A DNA stretch of 64,000 nt from Moorena bouillonii PNG (GTDB lineage Bacteria > Cyanobacteriota > Cyanobacteriia > Cyanobacteriales > Coleofasciculaceae): the NCBI RefSeq assembly GCF_001942495.1, contig NZ_MKZS01000001.1, forward strand, positions 3,573,656 to 3,637,655, in the 5' to 3' direction. The stretch's first letter is position 1. Each line of letters begins with the position of its first letter. A program made the translations under genes and the position numbers. Shown piece by piece: positions 36,154-46,462 of this stretch. The notes under the pieces were generated by a model, which did no database searches, was not told the DNA's origin, and was given only the letters and a program-made list of their open reading frames with translations.

Positions 36154-36280
36154 ACCTTCGCGCCCTGACCCGGAAAGCTTTCATACTCGCCAAATGGAAA
36201 GGCACTTGACTCATCATCGAGAATATGCGGGTTCAAATCCCGTGTGTGAAACAACGGCTTTCTGAACTTGCGCGAAAGGT
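36154..36280 (+). ncRNA. Y-RNA-like RNA 2 containing a whole tRNA look-alike
   Basis: Outer stem ACCTTCGCGC (36154-36163) / GCGCGAAAGGT (36270-36280, one bulge). Internal loop CCTGACC / AACTT. Inner stem CGGAAAGC (36171-36178) / GCTTTCTG (36257-36264). Stacked on it is a tRNA-like fold in normal order: 8-bp acceptor TTTCATAC / GTGTGAAA (36179-36186 / 36244-36251), D-arm GCC-AAATGGAAA-GGC, anticodon arm CTTGA-CTCATCA-TCGAG (anticodon CAT), and T-arm GCGGG-TTCAAAT-CCCGT. A plain tRNA is unlikely because the acceptor end continues into the Y-type stem and no CCA end is formed. Confidence 0.65.
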
Positions 36281-38042
<1,762 letters not shown>

Positions 38043-38074
38043 TCGCGATCATTTCAATAAATTTTAATGACTTG

Positions 38075-38273
38075 TGTGCCCTAACAGCCAGAGCTTACAT
38101 ACATAGTACGAGAGGAATAGTAACGTTACTCTAACGTAGCGGGCGTGAAGCGAAGAAGGCGCAAAGAACCCGGAATGTGGGCTTAGAGGTAGCCATCATT
38201 TAAAGAGTGTGTAGTAACTCACCGGCGGAGTTCCTTTTAAGTGACGAACGCTTTGGCTCTGGCGACTTGCACA
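38075..38273 (+). ncRNA. Y-RNA-like RNA 3, longer, no clear tRNA module
   Basis: Outer stem TGTGC (38075-38079) / GCACA (38269-38273). Internal loop CCTAACA / GACTT. Perfect 8-bp inner stem GCCAGAGC (38087-38094) / GCTCTGGC (38256-38263), then TTACATAC as in RNA 1. So the Ro60-binding-like stem is the same as in the other two, but the 160-nt interior has no TTCRAAT loop; it has a palindrome AGTAACGTTACT (38120-38131) and several G/C stems. It starts 32 bp after the Ro60-like stop codon. Confidence 0.55.
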
Positions 38274-38425
38274 TTATAGCGCTACGCGCAAGGCAATAGG
38301 CATGCTAGCAATAGGCAATAGGCATGCTAGCAATAGGCAAAAGTAGACTAAAACTGCTTTTGCTGCTTGTATCAATGTCCTAACTTTAATGCGTAGTGCT
38401 TTAGATATAACCATAGAGCAGGATC
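38274..38425. other. Spacer with GCAATAGGCAT repeats
   Basis: Three copies of ATAGGCATGCTAGCAATAGGC-type units (38296-38342); otherwise nothing recognisable before the 282-aa gene. Confidence 0.35.
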
Positions 38426-39274
38426 ATGGCAAATATCCTCGACCTCATCAATCAAATTGCTGCAAAGGAAGCACAACTGAGTGACAATCAATTCCTCGCT
38501 CCCTGTGTACGTGGGGGACGGGTAAGAACTCGTGTAGCTGGAATGATTTATACCTTCTCCCCTAAGCCTCGTAACTTTGAAGGATGGGGTATTTTTCAGC
38601 CAGTCAACGAGAAAGTGGCAACTGTGGTGGAAGAGCCAGATGTGTTTCAACTTGATGAGTATTGGCAACTGCTCCAACCGTTGCGTTTACGACTAGCTTA
38701 TCAATTGTCGGGAAAGACCTGGCTAGGGTATCCAGTCAATGAATCGGATGCTCGTCAGCGCTTTGGCACGGTTAAACCTATTCCTATCCATCTGGTAGAG
38801 GGCGGGGTAGCCTTTGAACAAGTGGTAGCTCGTGGGGATGGTAAGGCTTGGTGGTTTCAGCAGCTTGACCGTAAGGGAGATCCGTTACTAGCAGAACAAC
38901 TTAGAGAGCAGTTAAAGCAAGTAACACCACCTGAAGAACTGGATGTAAAGGGGCTGACACCAGAAATGAGAATAGTTTATGACTTGGTAACACAACAGAG
39001 TAAAGATTTTAAAGCTAAAGCTCTGCATCAACGGGATCACAGAAGGCTGGAGCAAGCTTTGGAAATGGGTGGGGGAGCACTGCAACAGTTCCATGACCGG
39101 GGAGAATTCTGGCAAGTGCGCTGGAGCACTGCTGACGGTAAACACCACATATCAGCGATATCTAAACAGGATCTGACTGTAATCAGTTCCGGGATTTGTC
39201 TAAGTGGACGCGATCGCGATTTTGATTTACAGTCCTTGGTTGGCGTGATTGAGGCACGAGATAATTGGGATTAG
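38426..39274 (+). CDS. Unrecognised conserved-looking protein of the Ro60/E1 locus
   Basis: 282 aa, soluble, no membrane segment. I do not recognise a named family. Landmarks: FLAPCVRGGRVRTRVAGMIYTFSP (about 22-45), FEGWGIFQPV, LRLAYQLSGKTWLGYPVNESDARQRFG (about 87-113), VVARGDGKAWWFQQ (about 132-145), a charged helical middle, and a C-terminal ISVISKQDLTVISSGICLSGRDRDFDLQSLVGVI-like beta-rich end. It may be RNA-binding (basic strands, aromatic residues) or the conjugation partner of the E1, but nothing proves this. It is followed 1 nt after the stop by the E1-like gene, a strong sign that the two work together. Confidence 0.7.
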   Translation: MANILDLINQIAAKEAQLSDNQFLAPCVRGGRVRTRVAGMIYTFSPKPRNFEGWGIFQPVNEKVATVVEEPDVFQLDEYWQLLQPLRLRLAYQLSGKTWLGYPVNESDARQRFGTVKPIPIHLVEGGVAFEQVVARGDGKAWWFQQLDRKGDPLLAEQLREQLKQVTPPEELDVKGLTPEMRIVYDLVTQQSKDFKAKALHQRDHRRLEQALEMGGGALQQFHDRGEFWQVRWSTADGKHHISAISKQDLTVISSGICLSGRDRDFDLQSLVGVIEARDNWD

Positions 39275-39275
39275 C

Positions 39276-39914
39276 ATGATGTCAATTTTTTTCCACGAAC
39301 AACTCTACCGTACCTCCGAAGTCATGGCCCAGTTACGTGACTACCCCGTTACCGTGTGTGGTGCCGGAGCACTTGGAGCCAATATTACCGAAAATTTAGC
39401 TCGTTCAGGGTTTGGAAAGCTTAAGGTTATTGATTGCGATCGCATTGAAGAACGCAATCTTTCTACCCAACCCTACTACCGCTCTGATATTGGTGCCCAT
39501 AAAGCCAAAATCCTCGCCCATTCTCTCTACCAAGCGGTTGGGGTAAAATTAGAGGCTAAGGTCAAGGAATTAACTAAAGCTAATACCAAACAATTACTGA
39601 AGAATTCTACTTTAGTCATTGACACCTTTGATAACAGTGTCGCTCGTCAAGCTGTAAAAGATTACTGTGATAGTTCCCAAACCCCTTGTCTTCATGTTGG
39701 GTTAGCAGAAGACTATAGTGAAATCATTTGGAATGAAAATTATCGAGTGCCTTCCCCAGTTAATGATGATATTTGTGATTATCCATTAGCTCGTAATTTA
39801 GTGCTAATGACTACAGCAGTTGCTACTGAAGTGATCATTGAATTTATTAGCACAACGAAAAAACTCGACTTCACCTTCACCTTGAAAGATTTAACTATCA
39901 AGCCGATATTATAA
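39276..39914 (+). CDS. E1-like ThiF-family adenylyltransferase
   Basis: 212 aa. Nucleotide loop VCGAGALGANITENLARSG, then VIDCDRIEERNLSTQPYYRSDIGAHKA with the conserved Arg/Lys contacts of E1/MoeB/ThiF, and LVIDTFDNSVARQAV. A CDYPLARNLVLMTTAVATEV helix ends the protein; its Cys is a candidate thioester site. Zinc CxxC pairs of MoeB are absent. Such enzymes adenylate the C-terminal Gly of a ubiquitin-like protein. The 66-aa product at 35533 is the only visible substrate candidate. The start is 1 nt after the 282-aa gene; the longer frame from 39249 lies inside that gene and is rejected. Confidence 0.85.
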   Translation: MMSIFFHEQLYRTSEVMAQLRDYPVTVCGAGALGANITENLARSGFGKLKVIDCDRIEERNLSTQPYYRSDIGAHKAKILAHSLYQAVGVKLEAKVKELTKANTKQLLKNSTLVIDTFDNSVARQAVKDYCDSSQTPCLHVGLAEDYSEIIWNENYRVPSPVNDDICDYPLARNLVLMTTAVATEVIIEFISTTKKLDFTFTLKDLTIKPIL

Positions 39915-39945
39915 TCCGGTCATCTACCTCGCCCTTGGGGTTTTA

Positions 39946-40055
39946 GGGAACAGGGAACAGGGAACAGGGAACAGGGAACAGGGAACAGGGAACAGGGAAC
40001 AGGGAACAGGGAACAGGGAACAGGGAACAGGGAACAGGGAACAGGGAACAGGGAA
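39946..40055. repeat. Heptanucleotide array (GGGAACA)n
   Basis: About 15 copies of GGGAACA after the leader CTACCTCGCCCTTGGGGTTTTA. Same structural family as the GGGAGTA arrays but a different unit. Followed by pyrimidine-rich TTGCCTCTTGCCT repeats. Confidence 0.95.
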
Positions 40056-40145
40056 TAGCGCTGCATTGCTATTCCCTTTTGCCTTTTGCCTCTTGCCTCT
40101 TGCCTTAATAGGATAACTAATATCCCTAAAACGTTGCTAATAAGC

Positions 40146-40193
40146 GATGCAGCGCGGTCTTGGGGGTTTCCCCCACTCGCTATTGCATCAAGA
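40146..40193. repeat. Repeated G/C hairpin, copy 2
   Basis: GATGCAGCGCGGTCTTGGGG, then TTTCCCCCACTCGC, ending TTGCATCAAGAC: outer stem GATGCA / TGCATC, inner GGGGG / CCCCC. Related to 21120-21213. It lies just past the radical SAM stop and may act as its terminator. Confidence 0.6.
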
Positions 40194-40198
40194 CATTG

Positions 40199-41758
40199 CT
40201 AGATCTCTACTAATTCTTTATCCATCAACTTAGGATTAGTATCAACTAACTGTCTTTCAATTTCATCCCGGACAATTTGACGATATTCAAGAAAGTGTTC
40301 GTTGTGAGCGCATAGAGTAAGGTAATGTTCCCACACAGCTGGATTGTGCCTGAAAATACCAAATAAATGATGCCAGAATTTCCAGCGAGTACTACGCTTA
40401 AACCCTTGACGCCAAATTACAGTCCCCAGAGCTTTCAAATCTACCAAATCCGGCATTTTGAATGGGGCTTTGCATTTAGGGGGGCCAAGCTTTAAAAAAC
40501 ATTGATAGGCACGGTCTATATAGCGCTCAGGTTCGTATAGCGTCCAGAATGCTTCGATGTATTCTTGAGCAATCTCCTCAATGGGACGAGTAGGAACAAA
40601 GTTCATTAGGGTGGTTTGATTGATATCTTTTTTAGTGTTATCTCGCAAACGCCCTTCTTTCTCTAAACGATTCCATAGAGCAGTATTGGGTAACGCCTGT
40701 AACATGCCAAACATGGCTGTAGGGATAGCAGCCTGTTCAACAAAACTAATAATACGGGAACCTGCTCCTTGTTTCTCTCCATCAAAACCAATAATAAACC
40801 CTGCCATTGGTCGCAATCCCGCACGAATTATTTTATCTACATCATCCGTTAGAGAGCTACGAGTATTTTGGAATTTTTTGGTTAGTTTAAGGCTTTCTTC
40901 GTCCGGTGTTTCAATTCCTAAAAAGACAGCATCAAAGTTAGACTCTACCATCAAGTCCATCAATTCTGAATCCGCAGCTAGGTCTACAGATGCCTCAGTA
41001 TTAAATCGGAAGGGATAGTGATGGTCTTTTTGCCATACTTTTAGCTCTTTCAGAAGTAGCTTAACGTTACGCTTATTCCCAATAAAATTGTCATCCACCA
41101 TAAAGATCCCACGCCGCCAGCCTAAGTCATAGAGATAATCCAATTCCTTGAGAAGCTGGGCTGGTTCCTTTGTTCTCGATTTGCGGCCATAGAGAACAAT
41201 GATGTCACAAAATTCACACTGAAAAGGACATCCGCGCGAAAACTGGACTGACATTGAATCATAGGCATCAAGCTCTAACAAATCATAGCGGGGAATCGGG
41301 GTTTGAGTGACATCCGGTTTCTCTGTAGTGCGAAACGTTCCACTAGTTTCCCCTCGCTGTAAAGCTTCTACAAACATCGGTAGGGTGATTTCTCCTTCAT
41401 CTAGGATGAGAAAATCCACCCCTGCCTTCTTTCCTTCTTCTGGTAAAGACGTAGGATAAGGTCCCCCAAATGCCACTAATTTACCACGTCGTTTGGCTTC
41501 TTTAATTTGGTTTAGGGCATCGGTTTTTTGGACAATCATCGCTGAGATTATCACCAGATCTGCCCATTCAAATTCTGCTTCGGTTACGTCTCGGATATTG
41601 CGGTCAACGAGTTTAAATTCCCAGTCTTGAGGTAATAATGCAGCAACAGTAATTAGACCTAAGGGTGGCAATAAAACTTTGCGATTAACTAATTCAAGGA
41701 TTTTGTCATAAGACCAAAAGGTTTTCGGAAATAGCGGATACAGTAATAAAACTCGCAT
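40199..41758 (-). CDS. B12-binding radical SAM protein
   Basis: 519 aa. The N-terminal about 130 residues are a Rossmann cobalamin-binding domain (LLYPLFPKTFWSYDKILELV, VAFGGPYPTSLPE), though the classical DxHxxG motif is not obvious. The radical SAM cluster is CxxxCxxC in SRGCPFQCEFCDI (about 180-192), followed by GRKSRTK and FMVDDNFIGN, and a DUF4070-like C-terminal region. Related enzymes act as methyltransferases or in hopanoid/tetrapyrrole modification. The substrate is not deducible. A single-gene unit transcribed toward the hairpin at 40146. Confidence 0.88.
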   Translation of the reverse strand: MRVLLLYPLFPKTFWSYDKILELVNRKVLLPPLGLITVAALLPQDWEFKLVDRNIRDVTEAEFEWADLVIISAMIVQKTDALNQIKEAKRRGKLVAFGGPYPTSLPEEGKKAGVDFLILDEGEITLPMFVEALQRGETSGTFRTTEKPDVTQTPIPRYDLLELDAYDSMSVQFSRGCPFQCEFCDIIVLYGRKSRTKEPAQLLKELDYLYDLGWRRGIFMVDDNFIGNKRNVKLLLKELKVWQKDHHYPFRFNTEASVDLAADSELMDLMVESNFDAVFLGIETPDEESLKLTKKFQNTRSSLTDDVDKIIRAGLRPMAGFIIGFDGEKQGAGSRIISFVEQAAIPTAMFGMLQALPNTALWNRLEKEGRLRDNTKKDINQTTLMNFVPTRPIEEIAQEYIEAFWTLYEPERYIDRAYQCFLKLGPPKCKAPFKMPDLVDLKALGTVIWRQGFKRSTRWKFWHHLFGIFRHNPAVWEHYLTLCAHNEHFLEYRQIVRDEIERQLVDTNPKLMDKELVEI

Positions 41759-42149
41759 TTAGAGAAATCCTCACACACATGGCCACAGGGCTTATAGCAA
41801 TCGTACATCCTAAGTAAGTAAGTATTCAGCTATCAGTCATCAGCTATCAGCTATCAGTCATCAGCTATCAGTCATCAGCTATCAGCTATCAGCTATCAGC
41901 TATCAGTCATCAGCTATCAGCTATCAGCTTATGGGTTAGGTCACAGGCTTCTAGCCTGTGCCACGCTACTAGATCGGTACTTTTGAATAAAATAACCATG
42001 ATAGCTGACCACTGACTGCTGACTGCTGACCGCTGACCTAGGGTTTTAATTACGGGTGCAATTATTCTCTACACCCCAGACCAAGTAACAAGGTCGGTCC
42101 CGACACCCTTAGGAGCTAAAAAGGCTGCTTGTTACCCCCTGAGGTTCAC
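41759..42149. repeat. Intergenic region with a CAGCTAT(C/CAT) array
   Basis: 391 bp. 41830-41930 is an array of TATCAGC and TATCAGTCATCAGC units (7-bp period, the same period as the GGGA arrays). CTGACTGCTGACTGCTGACC units are near 42008-42030. No gene. Confidence 0.7.
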
Positions 42150-42851
42150 TTACTTACTCTGGTTAGTCTGCTGGTAAGTCTGCCAAGAAAGTTTTACGAT
42201 TGCCAGATTCCGCCATAAAGTGCTTCTGCGGTTTCGGTTAGAGCGATTCTGGTCAAAGCGGTTGATGTATGTGAGGATGCGATCGCATTCTGTGGTGCTA
42301 ACTATACTACAACCCTGGCTCAGTAAATCATCCACTGAAGTAAATCTACCCTTAGGAGTATACCAACTTGACCCCAATTTGGCAGTCTGACCGTTGGGAT
42401 AATTCCAAGATGACCCCAATTTGGCAGTCTGACCGTTGGGATAATTCCAAGATGACCCCAATTTCGCTGTTTCCCCATTTGGCCAGTTTAAAAAAGAGCT
42501 CTGACCTTGCCTAGGACGTTTGCAGGTAACTGCCCGTAAACCTTTAATCATACCCACAAAGCTTTTTGCCTCTTCTGTCATGCTGGCTAGTTCTGCCATT
42601 ACAGTTAGGTCGAAGCAATCTTGAGAAGAAGTTTGTAGTGACTCAATACTTGATGAAGGTAAGTTACTATTTCCACAGTACTTATATTCTAGGGTAGCTA
42701 GATTATCCCTATCTAAGTTTTCGCGAATCGCCAAGCGACGCACAGCACGAATCTCCCTACATTGATTAGATTCAGCAGATACGTTATTAGTTCCTAAGCC
42801 AATAGTACATAAGGTTAAGAGTGATAATAACACTCGAATCGGATATTTCAT
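42150..42851 (-). CDS. Secreted protein with 14-residue repeats, copy 1
   Basis: 233 aa from ATG 42851 (AGGAAG upstream). Signal peptide MKYPIRVLLSLLTLCTIGLG ... VSA. A Cys-containing domain follows (CREIRAVRRLAI, LEYKYCG, DCFDLTVMAELASMTEEA). The middle holds three copies of a 14-residue unit WNYPNGQTAKLGSS (about 123-168), then CSIVSTTECDRIL. Function unknown. Exported; the YPNGxTAKxGS units resemble short beta-hairpin (MORN-like) repeats. Tandem paralogue of 43173-43985, with flanking DNA also duplicated. Confidence 0.75.
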   Translation of the reverse strand: MKYPIRVLLSLLTLCTIGLGTNNVSAESNQCREIRAVRRLAIRENLDRDNLATLEYKYCGNSNLPSSSIESLQTSSQDCFDLTVMAELASMTEEAKSFVGMIKGLRAVTCKRPRQGQSSFLNWPNGETAKLGSSWNYPNGQTAKLGSSWNYPNGQTAKLGSSWYTPKGRFTSVDDLLSQGCSIVSTTECDRILTYINRFDQNRSNRNRRSTLWRNLAIVKLSWQTYQQTNQSK

Positions 42852-43172
42852 GGAGATGAATCTTCCTGAACACATCAATAGTCTGAACAGCCAAGATTAT
42901 CAAAGACCCTGACTTCTCACTGGCTAGTAGAGACGTTGGATGATATCAAAAGTTTCACCATTGAAATAATTTTAGTCGCGATTCAATCCTAAGGATTGAG
43001 CTGTCAGCTATTAGCTATCAAAAGTTATGTTTAGGGACTTATAGCAGTTCTCAATAAATTTAGTATAGGGTTTTAATTAGGGCTCCAATTATTCACTAAA
43101 TCCTACACCCAGTGCCAAGCTAGGCACTGAAACCCTTACTAGTTTAAAAGCCTGCTTGTTACTCCTTGAGGC
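42852..43172. other. Spacer between the two repeat-protein genes
   Basis: 321 bp, no gene. GATATCAAAAGTTTCACCAT (42940-42959) is nearly the same as sequence upstream of copy 2 (44212-44231), showing that the promoter region was duplicated along with the gene. TATAGCAGTTCTCAATAAAT (43041) is the leader motif of the dispersed repeats. Confidence 0.5.
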
Positions 43173-43985
43173 TTAATCAGCTACTCTAGTAAGCCTGTCA
43201 AGAATTTGCATGATTGACAAATCCCGTAAAAAATAGTCTCTGCTGGTAATTTCAGAGCGGTTCGAGTCATAGCTGTTCCGGTCATAGCGGTTCCGCTCAG
43301 AGGGGTTAATGTGTGTGAGAATGCGATCGCATTCTGTGGTGCCAACTATACTACAACCCTGGCTCAGTAAACTATCCACTGAAGTAGTCCTACCCTTAGG
43401 GGTATACCAACGTGACCCCAATTGGGCAGTCTGACCGTTAGGATACTTCCACGAACCTGATGACCCGAATTTGGCAGTCTTTCCGTTGGGATACTTCAAT
43501 TGTGACCCGAATTTAGCAGTCGTTCCGTTAGTATACTTCCATTTTGATCCCAATTTGGCAGTCGTTCCGTTGGGATACTTCCATTTTGACCCTGATTTGG
43601 CTGTTGCCCCATTTGGCCACTCTAACGAAGATCTCTGACCTTGCCTAGGACCGTTGCAGATAACTTGCTTTAAACTTTCAATCGTACCCAAAAAGCTTCT
43701 TCCCTCTTCTGTCATGCTGGCTAGTTTTGCCATGGCGGTCAGGTCGAAGCAATCTTGAGAGGAATTTCGTGGTGACTGAATACTTGATGAACGTCGGTTA
43801 CTCTGTCTACAGTAGTTATATTCTAGGGTAGCTAGATTATCGCTATCTAAGTTTTCGCTAATCGCCAAGCGACGCACAGCACGAATCTCGCCACATCGAT
43901 TCGATTGAGCAGATACGTTATCGGTCCCTAAGCCAATAGTACATAGGGTCAGGAGTGATAATAACATTGGCACCGGATATTTCAT
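43173..43985 (-). CDS. Secreted protein with 14-residue repeats, copy 2
   Basis: 270 aa from ATG 43985 (GAGGAAG 10 nt upstream; ATG 43991 is possible). Same plan as copy 1: signal peptide, Cys domain, then about five repeat units such as WKYPNGTTAKLGSK, one of them with a small insertion (FGSSGSWKYPNG), and the conserved CSIVGTTECDRIL tail with an Asn/Arg/Ser-rich end. Repeat number differs from copy 1 (five against three), so the array has changed since duplication. Confidence 0.75.
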   Translation of the reverse strand: MKYPVPMLLSLLTLCTIGLGTDNVSAQSNRCGEIRAVRRLAISENLDSDNLATLEYNYCRQSNRRSSSIQSPRNSSQDCFDLTAMAKLASMTEEGRSFLGTIESLKQVICNGPRQGQRSSLEWPNGATAKSGSKWKYPNGTTAKLGSKWKYTNGTTAKFGSQLKYPNGKTAKFGSSGSWKYPNGQTAQLGSRWYTPKGRTTSVDSLLSQGCSIVGTTECDRILTHINPSERNRYDRNSYDSNRSEITSRDYFLRDLSIMQILDRLTRVAD

Positions 43986-44681
43986 GAACATCAATCTTCC
44001 TCAAAACATCAATAGTCTGAACAGCTAGGATGATCAAATGCCCTAGCTTCTGGCCAGGGCAAACGCATCTAAATTATAGAAGTCTTACTCATAAAAGATT
44101 TCAAAATTAATAAGCAAAAATACTTATCGCCTGAATTTCATATCCAGTAGGCATTTCAAAATAAGATGCGAATACCGCTGCTTCTGGCTGACTACTACAG
44201 ACGTTAGATGATATCAAAAGTTTCAGCGGCGAAATAATCTTGATCGCGATGCCAAGCTAAACATGGAGCTGTCAGAAAATGCTGTTGCATAAAAAATTAC
44301 CAAAAGGCTGAGAAGTATATAGCCATGTGTCCAACACTGAACTTTTGCGAGAGGTCAAGGGTACTAAGTATGATGCTGGTATCAAGTGTTAATTCAGGCG
44401 CGACCCCGTAATTTAATTCGCCATAGGAAAGCGCGCCTTAGATTGTTAGGTGCGCTCTTACCATTAAGAATTAAATTCGCTCAAGGTGCGCACCTGAAGT
44501 TAGCATACATCATCCTCTCATAGTTCATTACCAGGACTTATGCCAAATTGGGTAACAAAGGCAAACGCACTTATATAGTATGGTGTGTTATCAACGCACC
44601 CTAGCGGCAGAGTTTATGGGTAAGTCCTGAGTAATTGACACAATTGACCGATTATTGCGGTAATCTGGAGTGACACGAAAC
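43986..44681. other. Intergenic region upstream of copy 2 and the FHA fusion gene
   Basis: About 700 bp without a gene. It contains the duplicated upstream block (44210-44260), and a hairpin-like block with AATTTAATTCGCC, AGGTGCGC and GAATTAAATTCGC (44405-44490) related to 10998-11044. A TAGTATGGTGTG sequence and CGCACCCTAGCGGCAG follow before the fusion gene. Confidence 0.4.
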
Positions 44682-46178
44682 ATGCTGAAAACTATAGTTA
44701 TCAACTCTCAAACCAACGAGTTACAGGAAAAAACCCTGAAACCGGAAATTGGGATTCAAGGTGAGTATCTGATTGGTCGTCACCCGAGTTGTGACCTAGT
44801 TCTGGATAGTCCTGTAGTGAGTCGTGTACATGCCAGAATCCTATGCCAAGGGGGACAGTATTACTTTGCTGACCTTGGTAGCACCGATGGCTCTCGGATC
44901 AATAATGAGGAGATGGATGTTAACCAGAACTGGCTCCTGAGGGAAGAGGATATTATCCGCATCGGTGACTTTGTGCTGCTGGTCAAAACACTACAGCAGT
45001 ATGATTATAAGCAGCAACAAAACCTAGTGGTAGATGGCAATAGCACTGGGATGAAGCGGTGGACTAAGGGTGAGATTACTGTCCGCTGTGTGCAGATCAT
45101 TGATCAAACCCATGATGTCAAGACCTTTCGCTTTGTGGCGGATCCGCCAATGTTGTTCAGCTACAAGCCAGGTCAGTTTGTCACTCTGGATTTGGAGATT
45201 GATGGCAAGCCAGTGAAGCGTTCCTACTCCATCTCTTCGGCCCCCTCACGTCCTTATACTTTGGAAATTACCGTCAAGCGAGTGCCAGCACCAGCCGATA
45301 CTCCTGATGTTCCAGCGGGTTTGGTGTCTAACTGGTTGCACGACAACATCAAAGTTGGGTCCGAGGTGAGATTAAATGGCCCAATGGGGAAATTTACCTG
45401 TGCTGACCATTCTGCTAATAAACTGCTGTTCATTTCAGCAGGTAGCGGGATTACTCCGATGATGTCCATGTCTGAGTGGCTTTGTGACATTGGGGCTGAT
45501 GTGGATGTGGTTTTTGTCCACAGCGCTCGTAGCCCAAAAGATATCATCTTCCGTCAGAAATTAGAGTTGATGGCGGCTTTGCACCCCAACTTTAAGCCAG
45601 CTATTACCACCACTCGTCCAGAACTTGACCAAGCTTGGTGGGGTTATACCGGAAGACTTAATCAAGCCATGGTGCAACAGATGGCTCCTGATTTTCGCGA
45701 TCGCATTATTTATGTCTGTGGTCCGAATCCCTTTATGGCAGGGGTGAAAGCCATACTAGCCGGTCTAGACTTCCCGATGGAGAACTACTATCAAGAGAGT
45801 TTTGGTGGCAAAAAGTTGTCAAAAAAGACAGCAACAGCAGCAGCAACTCCTACACCAGTCACAGCGGAAGGTCGTCCTAAACTGCACTTAGTGAAATCAC
45901 CATCAACCTGTTCAGAACCAACTGTAGTCTTTGCTAAGTCTGGGAAAGAAGTCACCTGTGATGCAGAGGATGTGATCCTAGATGTGGCGGAACAAGAAGG
46001 GGTGGCATTACCGAGCGGTTGCCGCATGGGAGCCTGTGGTGCTTGTAAGCAAAAGCTTCTAAAAGGGAAAGTCGAGTATGACGAGGAACCTGATGCTCTC
46101 CAAGAGGATGAACGGAACGAAGGTATGATTTTGACTTGTGTGGCTCATCCTGTAGGACAAGTGGTAGTTAGCGCGTGA
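44682..46178 (+). CDS. FHA - ferredoxin reductase - [2Fe-2S] ferredoxin fusion
   Basis: 498 aa. Three domains in order: FHA phosphothreonine-binding domain (about 1-100; YLIGRHPSCDLVLDSPVVSR, LGSTDGSRIN), FAD/NAD reductase (about 125-370; FAD motif RSYSISSAP, NAD motif SAGSGITPMMSM, VCGPNPFM) and a plant-type ferredoxin (about 405-498; CRMGACGACKQKL plus a later Cys in LTCVAHP, the CxxxxCxxC...C set). The last two domains match HcpR/phenol-hydroxylase-type reductases passing electrons from NAD(P)H. The FHA domain would make the activity or docking depend on Thr phosphorylation. GTG 44670 is an alternative start; ATG 44682 has GGAG upstream. Confidence 0.9.
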   Translation: MLKTIVINSQTNELQEKTLKPEIGIQGEYLIGRHPSCDLVLDSPVVSRVHARILCQGGQYYFADLGSTDGSRINNEEMDVNQNWLLREEDIIRIGDFVLLVKTLQQYDYKQQQNLVVDGNSTGMKRWTKGEITVRCVQIIDQTHDVKTFRFVADPPMLFSYKPGQFVTLDLEIDGKPVKRSYSISSAPSRPYTLEITVKRVPAPADTPDVPAGLVSNWLHDNIKVGSEVRLNGPMGKFTCADHSANKLLFISAGSGITPMMSMSEWLCDIGADVDVVFVHSARSPKDIIFRQKLELMAALHPNFKPAITTTRPELDQAWWGYTGRLNQAMVQQMAPDFRDRIIYVCGPNPFMAGVKAILAGLDFPMENYYQESFGGKKLSKKTATAAATPTPVTAEGRPKLHLVKSPSTCSEPTVVFAKSGKEVTCDAEDVILDVAEQEGVALPSGCRMGACGACKQKLLKGKVEYDEEPDALQEDERNEGMILTCVAHPVGQVVVSA

Positions 46179-46222
46179 GCTATAGCAGTTTTCAAGTGGG
46201 TGAGGTACTTTCGTTCTAGGTT

Positions 46223-46261
46223 TTAGGGAGTCGGGAGTCGGGAGTCGGGAGTCGGGAGTAC
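46223..46261. repeat. Heptanucleotide array (GGGAGTC)n with conserved leader
   Basis: Five copies of GGGAGTC after CTATAGCAGTTTTCAAGTGG and GAGGTACTTTCGTTCTAGGTTTTA (46180-46222), the same leader as at 23006. Confidence 0.9.
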
Positions 46262-46462
46262 CTTATACATTATCTGTTTTTTTACAACAGTCATCTTTTC
46301 CCTTTTTGTTACATAAGGTGAATTCTTTATTGGCGCACTTTGCATCTAGTTTTGCGTAACTTGCTAGTGAAATTTCCCGCTTCTTTAGTATAAAATGAAA
46401 CTGAATCGACATTCAAGCTTGAATTGTCATAGTCAAATCATCAAAATTAGTTTGAATCCAAA

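Noticed and set aside
36179..36251. Ordinary tRNA-Met gene
   Set aside because: tRNA arms are present but D-stem is only 3 bp, position 37 is C, and the acceptor stem continues into a conserved stem shared with two other RNAs; kept as Y-RNA-like.
35949..36280. Retron msr-msd pair
   Set aside because: GCGC...GCGC end pairing recalls retrons, but there is no reverse transcriptase, no branching-G context, and clear tRNA-like arms are present.
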